From assembly GCA_002338565.1 (NCBI GenBank), contig DDIN01000008.1:1612403-1676402 (forward strand): a DNA stretch of 64,000 bases, written 5' to 3'. The notes beneath the pieces were generated by a model. That model made no database searches. It worked only from the letters and a program-made list of their open reading frames with translations, and had not been told where the DNA came from. Position numbers and translations under genes: made by a program. Positions 15,754 to 23,963 of the stretch are shown here, in pieces. Position 1 is the first letter of the stretch. The number at the start of each line of letters is the position of its first letter. This DNA comes from Hyphomonadaceae bacterium UBA1849. Lineage in GTDB: Bacteria; Pseudomonadota; Alphaproteobacteria; Caulobacterales; Hyphomonadaceae.

Positions 15754-16917
15754 TTAAGCGTTGATGGTTTCTTCAAACGCCCATGTGAGCCACGGTGTGA
15801 GGGCCTTCACGTCGGAAGGTTCAACCGTTGCGCCGCACCAGATGCGAAGGCCCGGAGGCGCTGCGCGATAGCCGTTTGCGTCGAAAGCCACGCCTTCTTT
15901 TTCCAGAAGACCGGTCATTTTCTTCATGAAGGCAGCCTGATCATCAGCAGACAGAGCCGCAAAACGGTCGTCTGTGATTTTCAGCGTCACGCCTGTGTTG
16001 GAGCGTGTCGCCTTGTCCTGACAGAGGAAGTCGATCCAGTCATTCTCTGCAACGAAACCCTCAAGGATAGAGAGGCTCTCGTCAGAGCGTGCTTTCAGAG
16101 CTTTCCAGCCGCCGAGTTCCAGAGCCCATTTGAGAGACTGGATATAGTCTTCAACGCAGAGCATGGATGGCGTGTTGATGGTCGCGCCTTCAAAAATGCC
16201 GAGGTCGACTTTGCCTTTTTTCACCATGCGGAAGATTTTCGGCAGAGGACGGTTTGGCGTGTAGCGCTCAAGGCGTGCAACAGCTGCAGGTGACAGCACC
16301 AGCATGCCGTGTGCCGCTTCGCCGCCAAGGATTTTCTGCCAGCTGAATGTCGTCACATCGACTTTTTCCCAGTCAATGTCCTGCGCGAACGCAGCAGACG
16401 TCGCATCGTTGATGACAACGCGCTCAGGGTTTTTGACGATCCAGTCAGCGTTAGGAACTTTGGTGCCGGATGTTGTGCCGTTCCATGTGAAGATGATGTC
16501 GGCGTCATCGCGGGCTTTCGAGAAGTCAGGCAGTGTGCCGTATTCTTTTGCCACGTGCGCAGTCGCGTCGACGTCTTTCAGCTGGTCGAGTGTGTCTTTC
16601 ACCCAGTCTTCGCCGAAGCTTTCCCATGCGAACACGTCCACAGGGCGCTCGCCCAGCATGGACCACATAGCCATTTCGACAGCGCCGGTGTCGGACGCAG
16701 GTACGATGCCGATGAGGTAGTCATCAGGCACGCCAAGCGCTTCGCGCGTCAGATCAATCGCTTCTTTAAGCTTGGCCTTGCCAATCTTGGAGCGGTGAGA
16801 GCGGCCAAGCGCTGCGTCTTCGAGTTGTGAGAGAGAAAAGCCCGGGCGTTTCGCCGTAGGACCTGAAGAAAAATACGGGCACGCCGGGCGCACCGCTGGT
16901 TTAGCGACTGTCGTCAT
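15754..16917 (-). CDS. serC: Phosphoserine aminotransferase
   Basis: A 387-residue PLP-dependent enzyme converting 3-phosphohydroxypyruvate and glutamate to O-phosphoserine, the second step of serine synthesis. The sequence is of the alphaproteobacterial SerC type (N terminus FSSGPTAKRPGFSL). TFSWQKILGGEAAHGML contains the PLP-binding lysine, and NGTTSGT lies near the phosphate site. It heads the serC-mazG-serA run. Its 5' leader holds two hairpins, one of which covers the ribosome site, so regulation of initiation or attenuation is plausible. Confidence 0.96.
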   Translation of the reverse strand: MTTVAKPAVRPACPYFSSGPTAKRPGFSLSQLEDAALGRSHRSKIGKAKLKEAIDLTREALGVPDDYLIGIVPASDTGAVEMAMWSMLGERPVDVFAWESFGEDWVKDTLDQLKDVDATAHVAKEYGTLPDFSKARDDADIIFTWNGTTSGTKVPNADWIVKNPERVVINDATSAAFAQDIDWEKVDVTTFSWQKILGGEAAHGMLVLSPAAVARLERYTPNRPLPKIFRMVKKGKVDLGIFEGATINTPSMLCVEDYIQSLKWALELGGWKALKARSDESLSILEGFVAENDWIDFLCQDKATRSNTGVTLKITDDRFAALSADDQAAFMKKMTGLLEKEGVAFDANGYRAAPPGLRIWCGATVEPSDVKALTPWLTWAFEETINA

Positions 16918-16928
16918 CTGTTTGTACT

Positions 16929-16968
16929 CCTATCCTTACAGATAGGCTGGGCATCGTTGGGGATGCCT
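16929..16968 (-). promoter_or_regulatory. Structured serC leader with masked ribosome site
   Basis: On the minus strand two adjacent hairpins precede serC: GGCAT/ATGCC (16950-16967) and CCTATC/GATAGG (16929-16946). The second includes the start of the AGGAG ribosome site. The position matches the alphaproteobacterial serC RNA motif described upstream of serC. I cannot confirm membership by eye. Confidence 0.45.
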
Positions 16969-17181
16969 GGCCCGCAGCCCGTATCTCATACCTGCGTTAA
17001 CAATGCACGCGGTTTTTCATGACAATTTCGTCGCATCGCCGTGAGGCCGAATTTCATAATCCTGCCTCGCTTTTGAGGCATTTGCCGGTAAATAGGGTCA
17101 GCAGACTTTGCGCGTGGCGGAGTATCGACTAGCTTTGCCGTGAACAGCGGCGCTGCGAATCATTTCAGGAACCGGGACACT

Positions 17182-17688
17182 ATGAGCAACAGCGATTTGG
17201 ATCGACTTGAAGCCTTTGCGCGGCGCACATCTCCGCCGAAGCCGGAGAAGGCAGAAGTCAGGGTTCCGGCTATCAACCAGCGCACACTTTTTTGGGCTGG
17301 CGGCTTTGTTGCGGTCGCCGTGCTGTATCTGATCATTGTGAAAGTGACGGCAGGCACAACATTCGTTGGCGATCTTCTCTTCATGGGCGGTATGGGCCTG
17401 ACGGCGTGCGCGCTCATTTACTGCCTGTCCGCGCTGGGTGCTTATCTGTACCGCCAGCACAAAGAGGGCAGCAGCAAGTCTGCCGGTGCGTGGGTGGCTG
17501 CTCTGGTGCGTGAGCGCCAGTTCGATGCCGCAAGCGATGAGGCTGGTGACTTTGTGTTTCTCGAGCTGGTGGACGGTCGCCGTGTGCGGCTTGAGCCGAA
17601 GAGCGAGACAGCCAAAGCGACAAAGGCTGGCGATATTGGCTGGGCTCAGTATCGCGGTGAAACCCTGTTTGATTTTGCGCCGGAGTAA
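17182..17688 (+). CDS. Hypothetical two-helix membrane protein
   Basis: A 168-residue protein read from ATG 17182, preceded by GGAACCGGGA; an in-frame upstream start at 17140 would add 14 residues. A polar N terminus is followed by two membrane helices (about 36-58 and 66-90), then a cytoplasmic domain with ELVDGRRVRLEPKSE that looks like a small beta-barrel (SH3-like or DUF2500-like) module. No family is recognised with confidence. It is followed after 6 bp by the TrpF-like gene and then the DMT exporter, forming a likely three-gene operon. It is divergent from serC. Confidence 0.65.
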   Translation: MSNSDLDRLEAFARRTSPPKPEKAEVRVPAINQRTLFWAGGFVAVAVLYLIIVKVTAGTTFVGDLLFMGGMGLTACALIYCLSALGAYLYRQHKEGSSKSAGAWVAALVRERQFDAASDEAGDFVFLELVDGRRVRLEPKSETAKATKAGDIGWAQYRGETLFDFAPE

Positions 17689-17694
17689 GCTCTG

Positions 17695-18363
17695 TTGACG
17701 CGAACACGGGTCAAAATCTGCTGCATATCTTCGGCTGACGAAGCGCAGCTCGCCGTGAAGGCTGGCGCGGACGCGATCGGTCTCGTTGGCAAAATGCCGT
17801 CTGGCCCCGGCCAGCTGACGGATACGAAAATCCGTGACATTGCCCGCGATGTGCCACCGGGTGTCAGCTGTTTCATGCTCACGTCTGAGACGACCGCAAC
17901 CGGCGTTGCAGAGCACCTTCTGCGCACGGGTGTGTCTACGGTCCAGCTTGTCCAGCATATGACGCTTGCCGAAACGATGAGCCTGGATCGGGTTCTGCTT
18001 TCGACGCGCCGCGTACAGGTCATCCATGTGGAAGACGAAGGCGCGCTGGATCTCGTTGCGAAATATGAGCCGCATGTGCATGCGTTTCTTCTCGATTCCG
18101 GTCGACCGAACTCCGACACGCCGGAGTTGGGCGGAACCGGGCGCACACATGATTGGGCGCTGTCGCGCAAGATTGTTGAAGCGAGCTCCAAACCTGTCTT
18201 TCTCGCAGGTGGCCTCAACGCTGAAAATGTCGGCGAGGCGATCGCGAAGGTCCGTCCTTATGGCGTGGATATCTGCTCTGGCGTTCGCACGGGTGGGCAT
18301 CTCGACCCTGAAAAGCTTGAGCGGTTCATGACGGCGATCCGTCATGCTGACCGGCACAGATGA
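17695..18363 (+). CDS. Phosphoribosylanthranilate isomerase-like protein (TrpF family)
   Basis: A 222-residue TIM-barrel protein of the TrpF family. RVKICCISS carries the catalytic-type Cys (KIC), LLDSG the catalytic-type Asp, and GGTGRTHDW, FLAGGLNAENV and VDICSGVRTGGHLDPEKL form the phosphate-binding strands. It differs from ordinary TrpF: KICGIT is KICCIS, and the usual GFVF-SPR loop is GLVGKMPSGPG. It may therefore be a paralogue acting on a different substrate. The start is TTG at 17695, 6 bp after the previous stop. Its TGA overlaps the ATG of the DMT exporter (ATGA). trpA and trpB are absent nearby. Confidence 0.75.
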   Translation: MTRTRVKICCISSADEAQLAVKAGADAIGLVGKMPSGPGQLTDTKIRDIARDVPPGVSCFMLTSETTATGVAEHLLRTGVSTVQLVQHMTLAETMSLDRVLLSTRRVQVIHVEDEGALDLVAKYEPHVHAFLLDSGRPNSDTPELGGTGRTHDWALSRKIVEASSKPVFLAGGLNAENVGEAIAKVRPYGVDICSGVRTGGHLDPEKLERFMTAIRHADRHR

Positions 18364-19310
18364 GCACGCCCGGGCATCGTAATTCTCTAGACTGGACTTT
18401 GTTTGCCGTTCTGACGGTCCTCTGGGCGCTGGCTTATCCGGGTAACCGGCTTGCGGTGAATATGAGCGATCCGGCGCATGGTTTTCCGCCGCAGCTGGTC
18501 ACGGCAGCGCGCCTTTGTATTGGTGCAGCCATTCTGATGGGCATCGCCATATGGAAGAAGGAGCGCTTCCCGCCGCTGACGGACTGGCGACGCTGGGGTA
18601 CGCTATTTGTGCTTGGCTTTATCGGGATGACCGCGCCGTTTCTGGCGATCACTTTTGCCCAGCGCACGGTCGATTCCAGCCTCGCCGCGCTTTATGTAGC
18701 TGCCGCGCCTCTGTTTGTGGCGGGCCTTGCGCATTTCTTCTTTGCAGCAGAGCGCCTGACGCGGGGCGTCGTGCTGGGCTTGATTGTCGGCATTAGCGGC
18801 GTCGCACTATTGTTCGGGCCGGACGCGATTTCGTCCTTCGGCTCCGCGAGCGTCGGCGCGCAGGCGCTTTGCCTGATGGCAACAATGTTTTACGCCATCA
18901 CCACGATTACAGCGCGTGCTGCGCCGCCTATGTCGCCGATCATGATGTCTGCAGCTTTTGTGACGCTCGCGGCTTTATTGAGCCTGCCGACGTTGGCGGG
19001 TGTGGATTTCGCTGAGCTTGATCCTGCTCCTTCCGCATATGCGGGGATCGCGATTTTAGCGCTCGCTCCAACGGCGGCAGCCTCGTTTCTCTATATGCGG
19101 CTGGTCGCCCGTACGAGCGCGACGTTTATCTCTCTGACCGGCTACACCATTCCTGTTGTCACGGCTCTGATCGCGTTTTTCATGTTTGGAGAAATGCAGT
19201 CCTTCCGCAGTGTTGCGGCCTATGCGCTTATCTTGTTCGGCGTCTGGCTGTCCCAGAAGGGCGCAAAAAAAAGACCCGGGCATTTAGGCCCGGGTCAGTT
19301 GCGAAAATAA
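18360..19310 (+). CDS. DMT-superfamily (EamA) transporter
   Basis: A 316-residue inner-membrane protein with about ten hydrophobic helices in two EamA repeats. The N-terminal FAVLTVLWALAYPGNRLAV and the GFIGMTAPFLAITFAQ segment are typical of drug/metabolite exporters. The substrate is unknown. The start overlaps the TrpF-like stop by 4 bp. The extreme C terminus, KKRPGHLGPGQLRK, is encoded by the hairpin and A run that act as the terminator of the convergent small gene at 19325, so coding and termination functions share the same bases. Confidence 0.9.
   Translation: MSTPGHRNSLDWTLFAVLTVLWALAYPGNRLAVNMSDPAHGFPPQLVTAARLCIGAAILMGIAIWKKERFPPLTDWRRWGTLFVLGFIGMTAPFLAITFAQRTVDSSLAALYVAAAPLFVAGLAHFFFAAERLTRGVVLGLIVGISGVALLFGPDAISSFGSASVGAQALCLMATMFYAITTITARAAPPMSPIMMSAAFVTLAALLSLPTLAGVDFAELDPAPSAYAGIAILALAPTAAASFLYMRLVARTSATFISLTGYTIPVVTALIAFFMFGEMQSFRSVAAYALILFGVWLSQKGAKKRPGHLGPGQLRK
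19265..19296 (-). terminator. Terminator for the 19325 gene, inside the DMT coding region
   Basis: A 9-bp stem, GACCCGGGC/GCCCGGGTC (19273-19281 with 19288-19296), has a run of eight A on the plus strand (19265-19272), giving eight T after the stem on the minus strand. It lies within the last codons of the DMT gene. Confidence 0.85.
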
Positions 19311-19324
19311 ACTTCGAGCGAAGT

Positions 19325-19663
19325 CTACTGGTTGATCGTGATCGTTGCAGGGCCCATCGCGCCCTCGACTGTGAAGCTGTCGCCAGGGCCTTTGCCTTCT
19401 GGGTATTCAGTGCAGTTCTCGCCCGGTTGCATGGACGATTCTGTGCAGAGAGATGTGCCTTCAATGCGCCATGTGCCCGGGATTTCAGAGCCCATGGCAA
19501 CGGCGGAATAGGTGCCGTCTTCGTGGTAGTCGACCGGAATATCAAAGCCCTGAACCGACAGAACGACGCCGTTGGAAATCACGTAGTCGAGCGTTGTTTC
19601 GGCCATAGCTGGCGCAACAAGACCTGCGGCGAGCGCAGATGAAATGAGAACTTTCCTGAGCAT
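19325..19663 (-). CDS. Small secreted protein of unknown function
   Basis: A 112-residue protein with a signal peptide (about 1-21, ending AMA-E) and a compact strand-rich mature domain. Recognisable segments are GTWRIEG, the Cys pair CTESSMQPGENC, and GDSFTVEGAMGPATITI. The pair of cysteines could form a disulfide in the periplasm. I recall similar small proteins in marine alphaproteobacteria but no named function. It has its own terminator inside the convergent DMT gene. A truncated repeat of a lysophospholipase-like gene lies about 106 bp upstream of its start. Confidence 0.75.
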   Translation of the reverse strand: MLRKVLISSALAAGLVAPAMAETTLDYVISNGVVLSVQGFDIPVDYHEDGTYSAVAMGSEIPGTWRIEGTSLCTESSMQPGENCTEYPEGKGPGDSFTVEGAMGPATITINQ

Positions 19664-19769
19664 ATGTTTCCTCCGCTATATGCGTATAGCGTAGGCATAG
19701 CAGTAAACATGTTCACTTTAAAGGTGAAAATAGCAGGCTATCAACAAATTGTTATTCGATAAGAAAAAC

Positions 19770-19806
19770 TAAATACCCGCGCGGTCGAGCAGGCGTTTGA
19801 ATGCGG
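19770..19806. repeat. 37-bp direct repeat, orphan copy of the 21807 gene's 3' end
   Basis: This segment is identical over 37 bp to 21808-21844. On the minus strand it reads as the last 12 codons of the lysophospholipase-like gene (AFKRLLDRAGI), followed by TAG instead of TAA. It lies 5 bp beyond the stop of the O-acyltransferase gene and has no other coding context. Confidence 0.93.
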
Positions 19807-19811
19807 TTGGT

Positions 19812-21683
19812 CTAATCGCGGAACGCCTGTCGAATTTCTCTTTGCATTTGCTGACCGAGCCATCGTGCACCGCCTAAAGATAAGTGACCCTTGTCAGCGT
19901 AGATCACATTGCCTTCAGGAGTATATGCACCACACCCGTCCGCGCAGAGTGTCGAATAGAGGTCGATGAATGTGAATTCGGGGTATTCCGTTGTCACAAT
20001 ACTGCGAAGACGCTCGGCTTGCTCTGCATTGCCGCGTTCTAACCAGTTCGATAGGTCGTCAGCAGAACGCCGTCCTACAGGTGAACTTACGATAGACGGA
20101 ACGCGGTCTGAGAAGAATGGTCGGTGCGAGAACACAACAACTTGCTTACCAGTGTCTCTCAACAGCTCAAGCGTTCCTCGGATCTGATCTTCTTCCCATC
20201 GTTGCCAGTTTGACATGACGGCAACGTATTCGAAGCGGTCAGAACGAGCCTCTTCAAACTGTCTGGCACGCATCTCACGACAGTTATCGCGATCTTGTGG
20301 TGCGCTGAATTCCAGAGGCATCGTTCCACAGGCCATCGCGCCTAGCCGTGCGACGCGGTCACGTGGGATCGCTGCGGTCAGAGTATGATAAATGCCGTTA
20401 GTCCAGCTGTCGCCAATAAGCAGGACATCCGCGTCCGGTACCTGATTGAAGCATACATCGAAGTTGAACTCAGAAGCCTCCTGATTAATGCCCAGAAGAC
20501 AGGTCGTCGGCGGCAGCCTGTTGAGCCTCGCATTAACGGCAGCTTGCGGGCTCGTGGACGTTTCGGTGTCGCTTGGAGCAGTGCTCGAGTTTCCGCCCCA
20601 GAGGTGGGCGGCAAACACTATTGTCCCGACCAACATGACCCCGGTGATGAAGACCTTGGTGCTGCGAGAACGAATGGTATCGCCGCGTGCAAAGCGCAGC
20701 GGGTTCTCGATTGCGTAATACAGGACTGTGCCCAGTGCGATTGATAACAACGTTATCCCGACAACTTCTGTAAGGCTCCGCTGCGAGCCGTACATGATAT
20801 TGATGAATACGATGAGCGGCCAGTGGACGAGATAAATACTATAGGCACGCAGACCGATGAACCGTGAAACGGGATTGCCGAAAACCGCGCTGGAAAACGT
20901 GGAGTTGATCCCGAGAAAGATCAGGCCGGAACCTATAGCGGGAAGGAATGCGGCGACAAGGAATTCGTAATCCGCGCCATCGGCCAGCAATGCAGACGCC
21001 ATAACCATTGCAAAGCCTGCTAGCATCACGGCAGAATCGCCTTTGAAGCGGTTAATATGCAAAAGGCCGAATCCGGCGCCTATGGCGAACTGGAATACCC
21101 TGAAGGGCATTTCATAGAAGGCGGTAGATGGGAAATTCGCGAATGCGAAATACGAGACAACACTGCCAATAACAAACAGCGTGCTGATGACCGCGAGGCG
21201 GGACTTTAGTTTGAGGCCCGCCATAAGCAGCAAAAGGCTCGGCCAGACGAGGTAGAACTGCTCTTCTACGCTCAGCGACCAATTGTGCAGGTACGGGTTA
21301 GACGCGAGATCGTCGGCAAAATAGTCAGCTTCAAAGTTGAAGAAGATATTCACCACGGCAAGCGCGGAATAAATTGCGGTACGTCCATAGTTTCTGAGGT
21401 CTTCTGGACCCACTAGGAACATGCCGGTTAGCAGGGTGAGTATGCTGACGACGAGTGCAGCTGGAAACAGCCGTGTGAAGCGTTTCAGATAGAAATCCGT
21501 CAGCGAAAACTTCTTGTTGTCGATGGAAGCCATCGAGTTTCGAGTGATGATGTAGCCTGAAATCGCGAAGAATACGTCGACGCCGACAAAGCCGCCTGGG
21601 ACGAGGTAGTGGTCAATGTGGAAAACCAGAACCAAAAGTATGGCGAGCGAGCGAACGCCATCCAGATTCTTAACGTATGACAC
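19812..21683 (-). CDS. Membrane O-acyltransferase with C-terminal SGNH domain (OafA-like)
   Basis: A 623-residue protein from GTG 21683, which follows a GGGGTGG ribosome-like site (a TTG at 21707 is an alternative). The N-terminal half is an acyltransferase_3 domain with about ten membrane helices: NLDGVRSLAILLVLVFHI and VGVDVFFAISGYIIT are diagnostic. The C-terminal SGNH domain has the GDSWTNG serine block and a late DKGHLSLGG block with Asp and His. Such two-part proteins acetylate surface polysaccharide or lipid A. The gene lies between a complete lysophospholipase-like gene and a 37-bp remnant of that gene's 3' end, so it appears to be inserted cargo. Confidence 0.92.
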   Translation of the reverse strand: MSYVKNLDGVRSLAILLVLVFHIDHYLVPGGFVGVDVFFAISGYIITRNSMASIDNKKFSLTDFYLKRFTRLFPAALVVSILTLLTGMFLVGPEDLRNYGRTAIYSALAVVNIFFNFEADYFADDLASNPYLHNWSLSVEEQFYLVWPSLLLLMAGLKLKSRLAVISTLFVIGSVVSYFAFANFPSTAFYEMPFRVFQFAIGAGFGLLHINRFKGDSAVMLAGFAMVMASALLADGADYEFLVAAFLPAIGSGLIFLGINSTFSSAVFGNPVSRFIGLRAYSIYLVHWPLIVFINIMYGSQRSLTEVVGITLLSIALGTVLYYAIENPLRFARGDTIRSRSTKVFITGVMLVGTIVFAAHLWGGNSSTAPSDTETSTSPQAAVNARLNRLPPTTCLLGINQEASEFNFDVCFNQVPDADVLLIGDSWTNGIYHTLTAAIPRDRVARLGAMACGTMPLEFSAPQDRDNCREMRARQFEEARSDRFEYVAVMSNWQRWEEDQIRGTLELLRDTGKQVVVFSHRPFFSDRVPSIVSSPVGRRSADDLSNWLERGNAEQAERLRSIVTTEYPEFTFIDLYSTLCADGCGAYTPEGNVIYADKGHLSLGGARWLGQQMQREIRQAFRD

Positions 21684-21806
21684 AGTCCACCCCACCCCAA
21701 AACTCAACGTGAGACACGGTTAGCAAAACCGACTCAGGCCTACAAGAGTGTTGCAAGGTTGCGCGCTGAAATTGCGAGGGCTGCCAATCGTAAGGGCAGT
21801 GTGATG

Positions 21807-22742
21807 TTAAATACCCGCGCGGTCGAGCAGGCGTTTGAATGCGGCCCAGAACTGGTCGCGAATGTCATCTGTTTCCATCAGGATTTCATGACGTGCATTT
21901 GGCAGATAAATGCGCTCGACATTCGTCAGGTGACGCGAAATGCGATGGTGACTGTCATTGTCGACCAGCTCTTCTTCGCCTGCGGTCGCGATGAGCACGG
22001 GGCAGTTCACATGTGCCAGCGCCGTTGGTTTGGCAAAGGCGTCAATCACATCAAGCGAGGCTCCAAGCCAGCTCCATGTGATTGGGCCGAGCTCAAGATC
22101 GGGGCTGGCTTCAATCAGCGCTTCCTGAATATCCCAGCGACCGCGATCATGGGTGACAATGTTCTCTTCGAATGAGCCGCGCGGACCTGGCTTCATGGCG
22201 AATTTATTGCCCTGACCAAGTGTTTTCATCGACCAGGCGAGATATTTCATGCCCATGAACCGGCTCTTCAGGCCCCACATAGGCGCGGAGAAAGCGGCGG
22301 CGTCGACTTCGATGAGCTTTTTCGTGATCGCTGCAAGCGCGATAGCGCCGCCCATAGAGTGAGCCAGCGACACAAGCGGGCGGGGCAGCTCGTCCTGCAT
22401 TTCATCCAGCGCTTTTTTTAGCGCATTCATAAATGTCGAGAAGCGATCAATATGACCCTTGCGGGCATCCGGCAGAAGCCGTGACGACAGGCCCTGACCC
22501 GGCCAGTCCAGAATGAGGATTGCAAACCCCATCTCCTGAAGTTCGCGGGCAGTTTCGAAGTATTTCTCGATGAACTCGGTGCGCCCGGGGCAGACGATAA
22601 CCGTGCCCCGTGGCGTGGAAGGATTGAGCGCAGGCGCAACGCACATGCGAAGCCGACGCCCCTCGGCACCATCGAGCCAGCGGACGCGCGCGCCTTCAGG
22701 CGGCGGGTTGCCTTCAATCTCGACGAAGCCGGAAGAGCTCAT
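21807..22742 (-). CDS. Alpha/beta hydrolase, lysophospholipase-like (PldB type)
   Basis: A 311-residue serine hydrolase. The nucleophile elbow is AHSMGG (serine about residue 120). EEELVDN holds the probable acid and ARHEILME the catalytic His. VIVCPGRTEFIEKYFETARELQ and DWPGQGLSSR are typical of the PldB/monoglyceride lipase group, which hydrolyses lysophospholipids or monoacylglycerols. There is no signal peptide. It is followed upstream on the same strand by the SCP2 gene (9 bp) and another hydrolase, suggesting a lipid-handling cluster. Its last 12 codons are duplicated at 19770-19806 beyond the O-acyltransferase gene. Confidence 0.88.
   Translation of the reverse strand: MSSSGFVEIEGNPPPEGARVRWLDGAEGRRLRMCVAPALNPSTPRGTVIVCPGRTEFIEKYFETARELQEMGFAILILDWPGQGLSSRLLPDARKGHIDRFSTFMNALKKALDEMQDELPRPLVSLAHSMGGAIALAAITKKLIEVDAAAFSAPMWGLKSRFMGMKYLAWSMKTLGQGNKFAMKPGPRGSFEENIVTHDRGRWDIQEALIEASPDLELGPITWSWLGASLDVIDAFAKPTALAHVNCPVLIATAGEEELVDNDSHHRISRHLTNVERIYLPNARHEILMETDDIRDQFWAAFKRLLDRAGI
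21808..21844. repeat. 37-bp direct repeat, resident copy
   Basis: These are the final 12 codons and part of the stop codon of the intact lysophospholipase-like gene, identical to 19770-19806 and spaced 2038 bp from it. Confidence 0.93.
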
Positions 22743-22751
22743 AAGGCCCTG

Positions 22752-23051
22752 TTACTTAAGCTGCGAGAACAGGCTCTGAAGCTGCATAGCGACAGACATA
22801 TCGCCCATAACTTTGAGCTTGCCCTGCATGAAGGCCATAGTTGGATCGAGATTGCCTGCGAGCAGCTTCTGGAAGTCGTCCCAGTCAACTTTCACAGTGG
22901 CATCAGCGTCGCCGTCTTCATTGGTCGCGACATTTTCTTTGCCGTTCAGAAGCAGTTTGCCCATGTCGCCGAAATCGAATTTGACGATTTTGTCGAAAGC
23001 ACCGCTCTGAAGCGCTTCGTTTGCTTTAGCCGTAAGTGCAGCCAGATCCAT
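22752..23051 (-). CDS. SCP2 sterol-binding domain protein
   Basis: A 99-residue protein consisting of a single SCP2 domain: VKFDFGDMGKLLLNG, a negatively charged turn, ATVKVDWDDFQKLLAGNLDPTMAFMQGKLKVMGDMSVAMQL. SCP2 domains bind lipids or fatty acyl-CoA in a hydrophobic tunnel. The start was set at ATG 23051, which follows GGGAG; an upstream frame extension lacks sequence sense. The neighbours are a lysophospholipase-like gene 9 bp downstream and an alpha/beta hydrolase upstream, consistent with lipid turnover. Confidence 0.9.
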   Translation of the reverse strand: MDLAALTAKANEALQSGAFDKIVKFDFGDMGKLLLNGKENVATNEDGDADATVKVDWDDFQKLLAGNLDPTMAFMQGKLKVMGDMSVAMQLQSLFSQLK

Positions 23052-23158
23052 ATGAGTCTCCCTCAAGGTTTCTTGTTTTGTATGGCCCCCGCTTCGCCGG
23101 ATGGCAAGGCAGCTGACCAAAATGTCAGCAGGGCTCGTCGTCGCATATGGGGACGGTT

Positions 23159-23863
23159 TCAGCTCGCGCCATAAAATTCTGAGAGTACGCCTGCGAGCCA
23201 TAGCGGGCGTTCCAGTGGCACCATGTGTCCGCAATCGGGCGCGATGGCGCTTTTTGTGTTGGGGATTTCACTGGTCATGATGGCGAGTTGAAGCTCTGTC
23301 AGGAACGGATCGGTATCGCCAGCGATCATCAATGTGGGGCAGGTGATGCGGTTAAGCTGGCCGGAAAGATCGATCCGCTCCGTCGTTTCTGAAAGCTGGG
23401 TGATGAGCGTTTCCACGCCGAGATCATGGTCCATGTCGCGCATGATCTGCTTGATCGCATTGCCGGAGCGGTGGTCAGGATGCAGCATCTGGTTCAGGCG
23501 CGCGTCCACAATGCCCTTATAGATGTGGGTTTTGAGGTATTCGAGCGCAGACTGGCGTTGCTTTTTCTCTTCATCATGCAGGCCAAAGGCGGACGAACAG
23601 ATTGTGACAAGCGAGGCGACCTTATCCGGGTGACCAATGGCAAACTCCATCGCCAGATATCCGCCCATTGAGAACGCTACGAGATTAAGCGGGCCTTCCG
23701 CATCAGCCGCATTGTGAAAATGCTGACGAAACTCCGCGGCAGATCGTGCTTTGTGGATCGGCAAGTAGTTGCAGGTGAGCTTGCCCTGAAGCTGTGCCCA
23801 GACGGGATGCCATACACGCTCGTCGCACATGGTTCCTGGAACGAAGGTGATAGGTCTGGTCAT
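23159..23863 (-). CDS. Alpha/beta hydrolase
   Basis: A 234-residue hydrolase read from ATG 23863 (MTRPITFVPGTMCDERVW). A longer frame would run into the divergent carboxylase gene and is rejected. The nucleophile is in AFSMGGYLAM, the acid probably in MIAGDTDPFL, and the histidine in DCGHMVPLERP. It resembles small 2-hydroxy-6-oxo-dienoate or carboxylesterase-type enzymes; the substrate is unknown. It is the upstream member of the hydrolase-SCP2-lysophospholipase set and shares a 100-bp divergent promoter region with the acyl-CoA carboxylase gene. Confidence 0.88.
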   Translation of the reverse strand: MTRPITFVPGTMCDERVWHPVWAQLQGKLTCNYLPIHKARSAAEFRQHFHNAADAEGPLNLVAFSMGGYLAMEFAIGHPDKVASLVTICSSAFGLHDEEKKQRQSALEYLKTHIYKGIVDARLNQMLHPDHRSGNAIKQIMRDMDHDLGVETLITQLSETTERIDLSGQLNRITCPTLMIAGDTDPFLTELQLAIMTSEIPNTKSAIAPDCGHMVPLERPLWLAGVLSEFYGAS

Positions 23864-23963
23864 GGCAATGTCCGGTTGACGTAAGGGGCAGGCTATACCG
23901 TGAGGCATTCCCTGATTAGAACTTGAGACAAACAATATAAGCAAGTCAGTCAGGGGAAATCGG

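Noticed and set aside
17098..18357. A 419-codon minus-strand frame opposite the membrane-protein and TrpF-like genes
   Set aside because: Rich in Arg, His and Cys with no domain; a shadow of the plus-strand genes.
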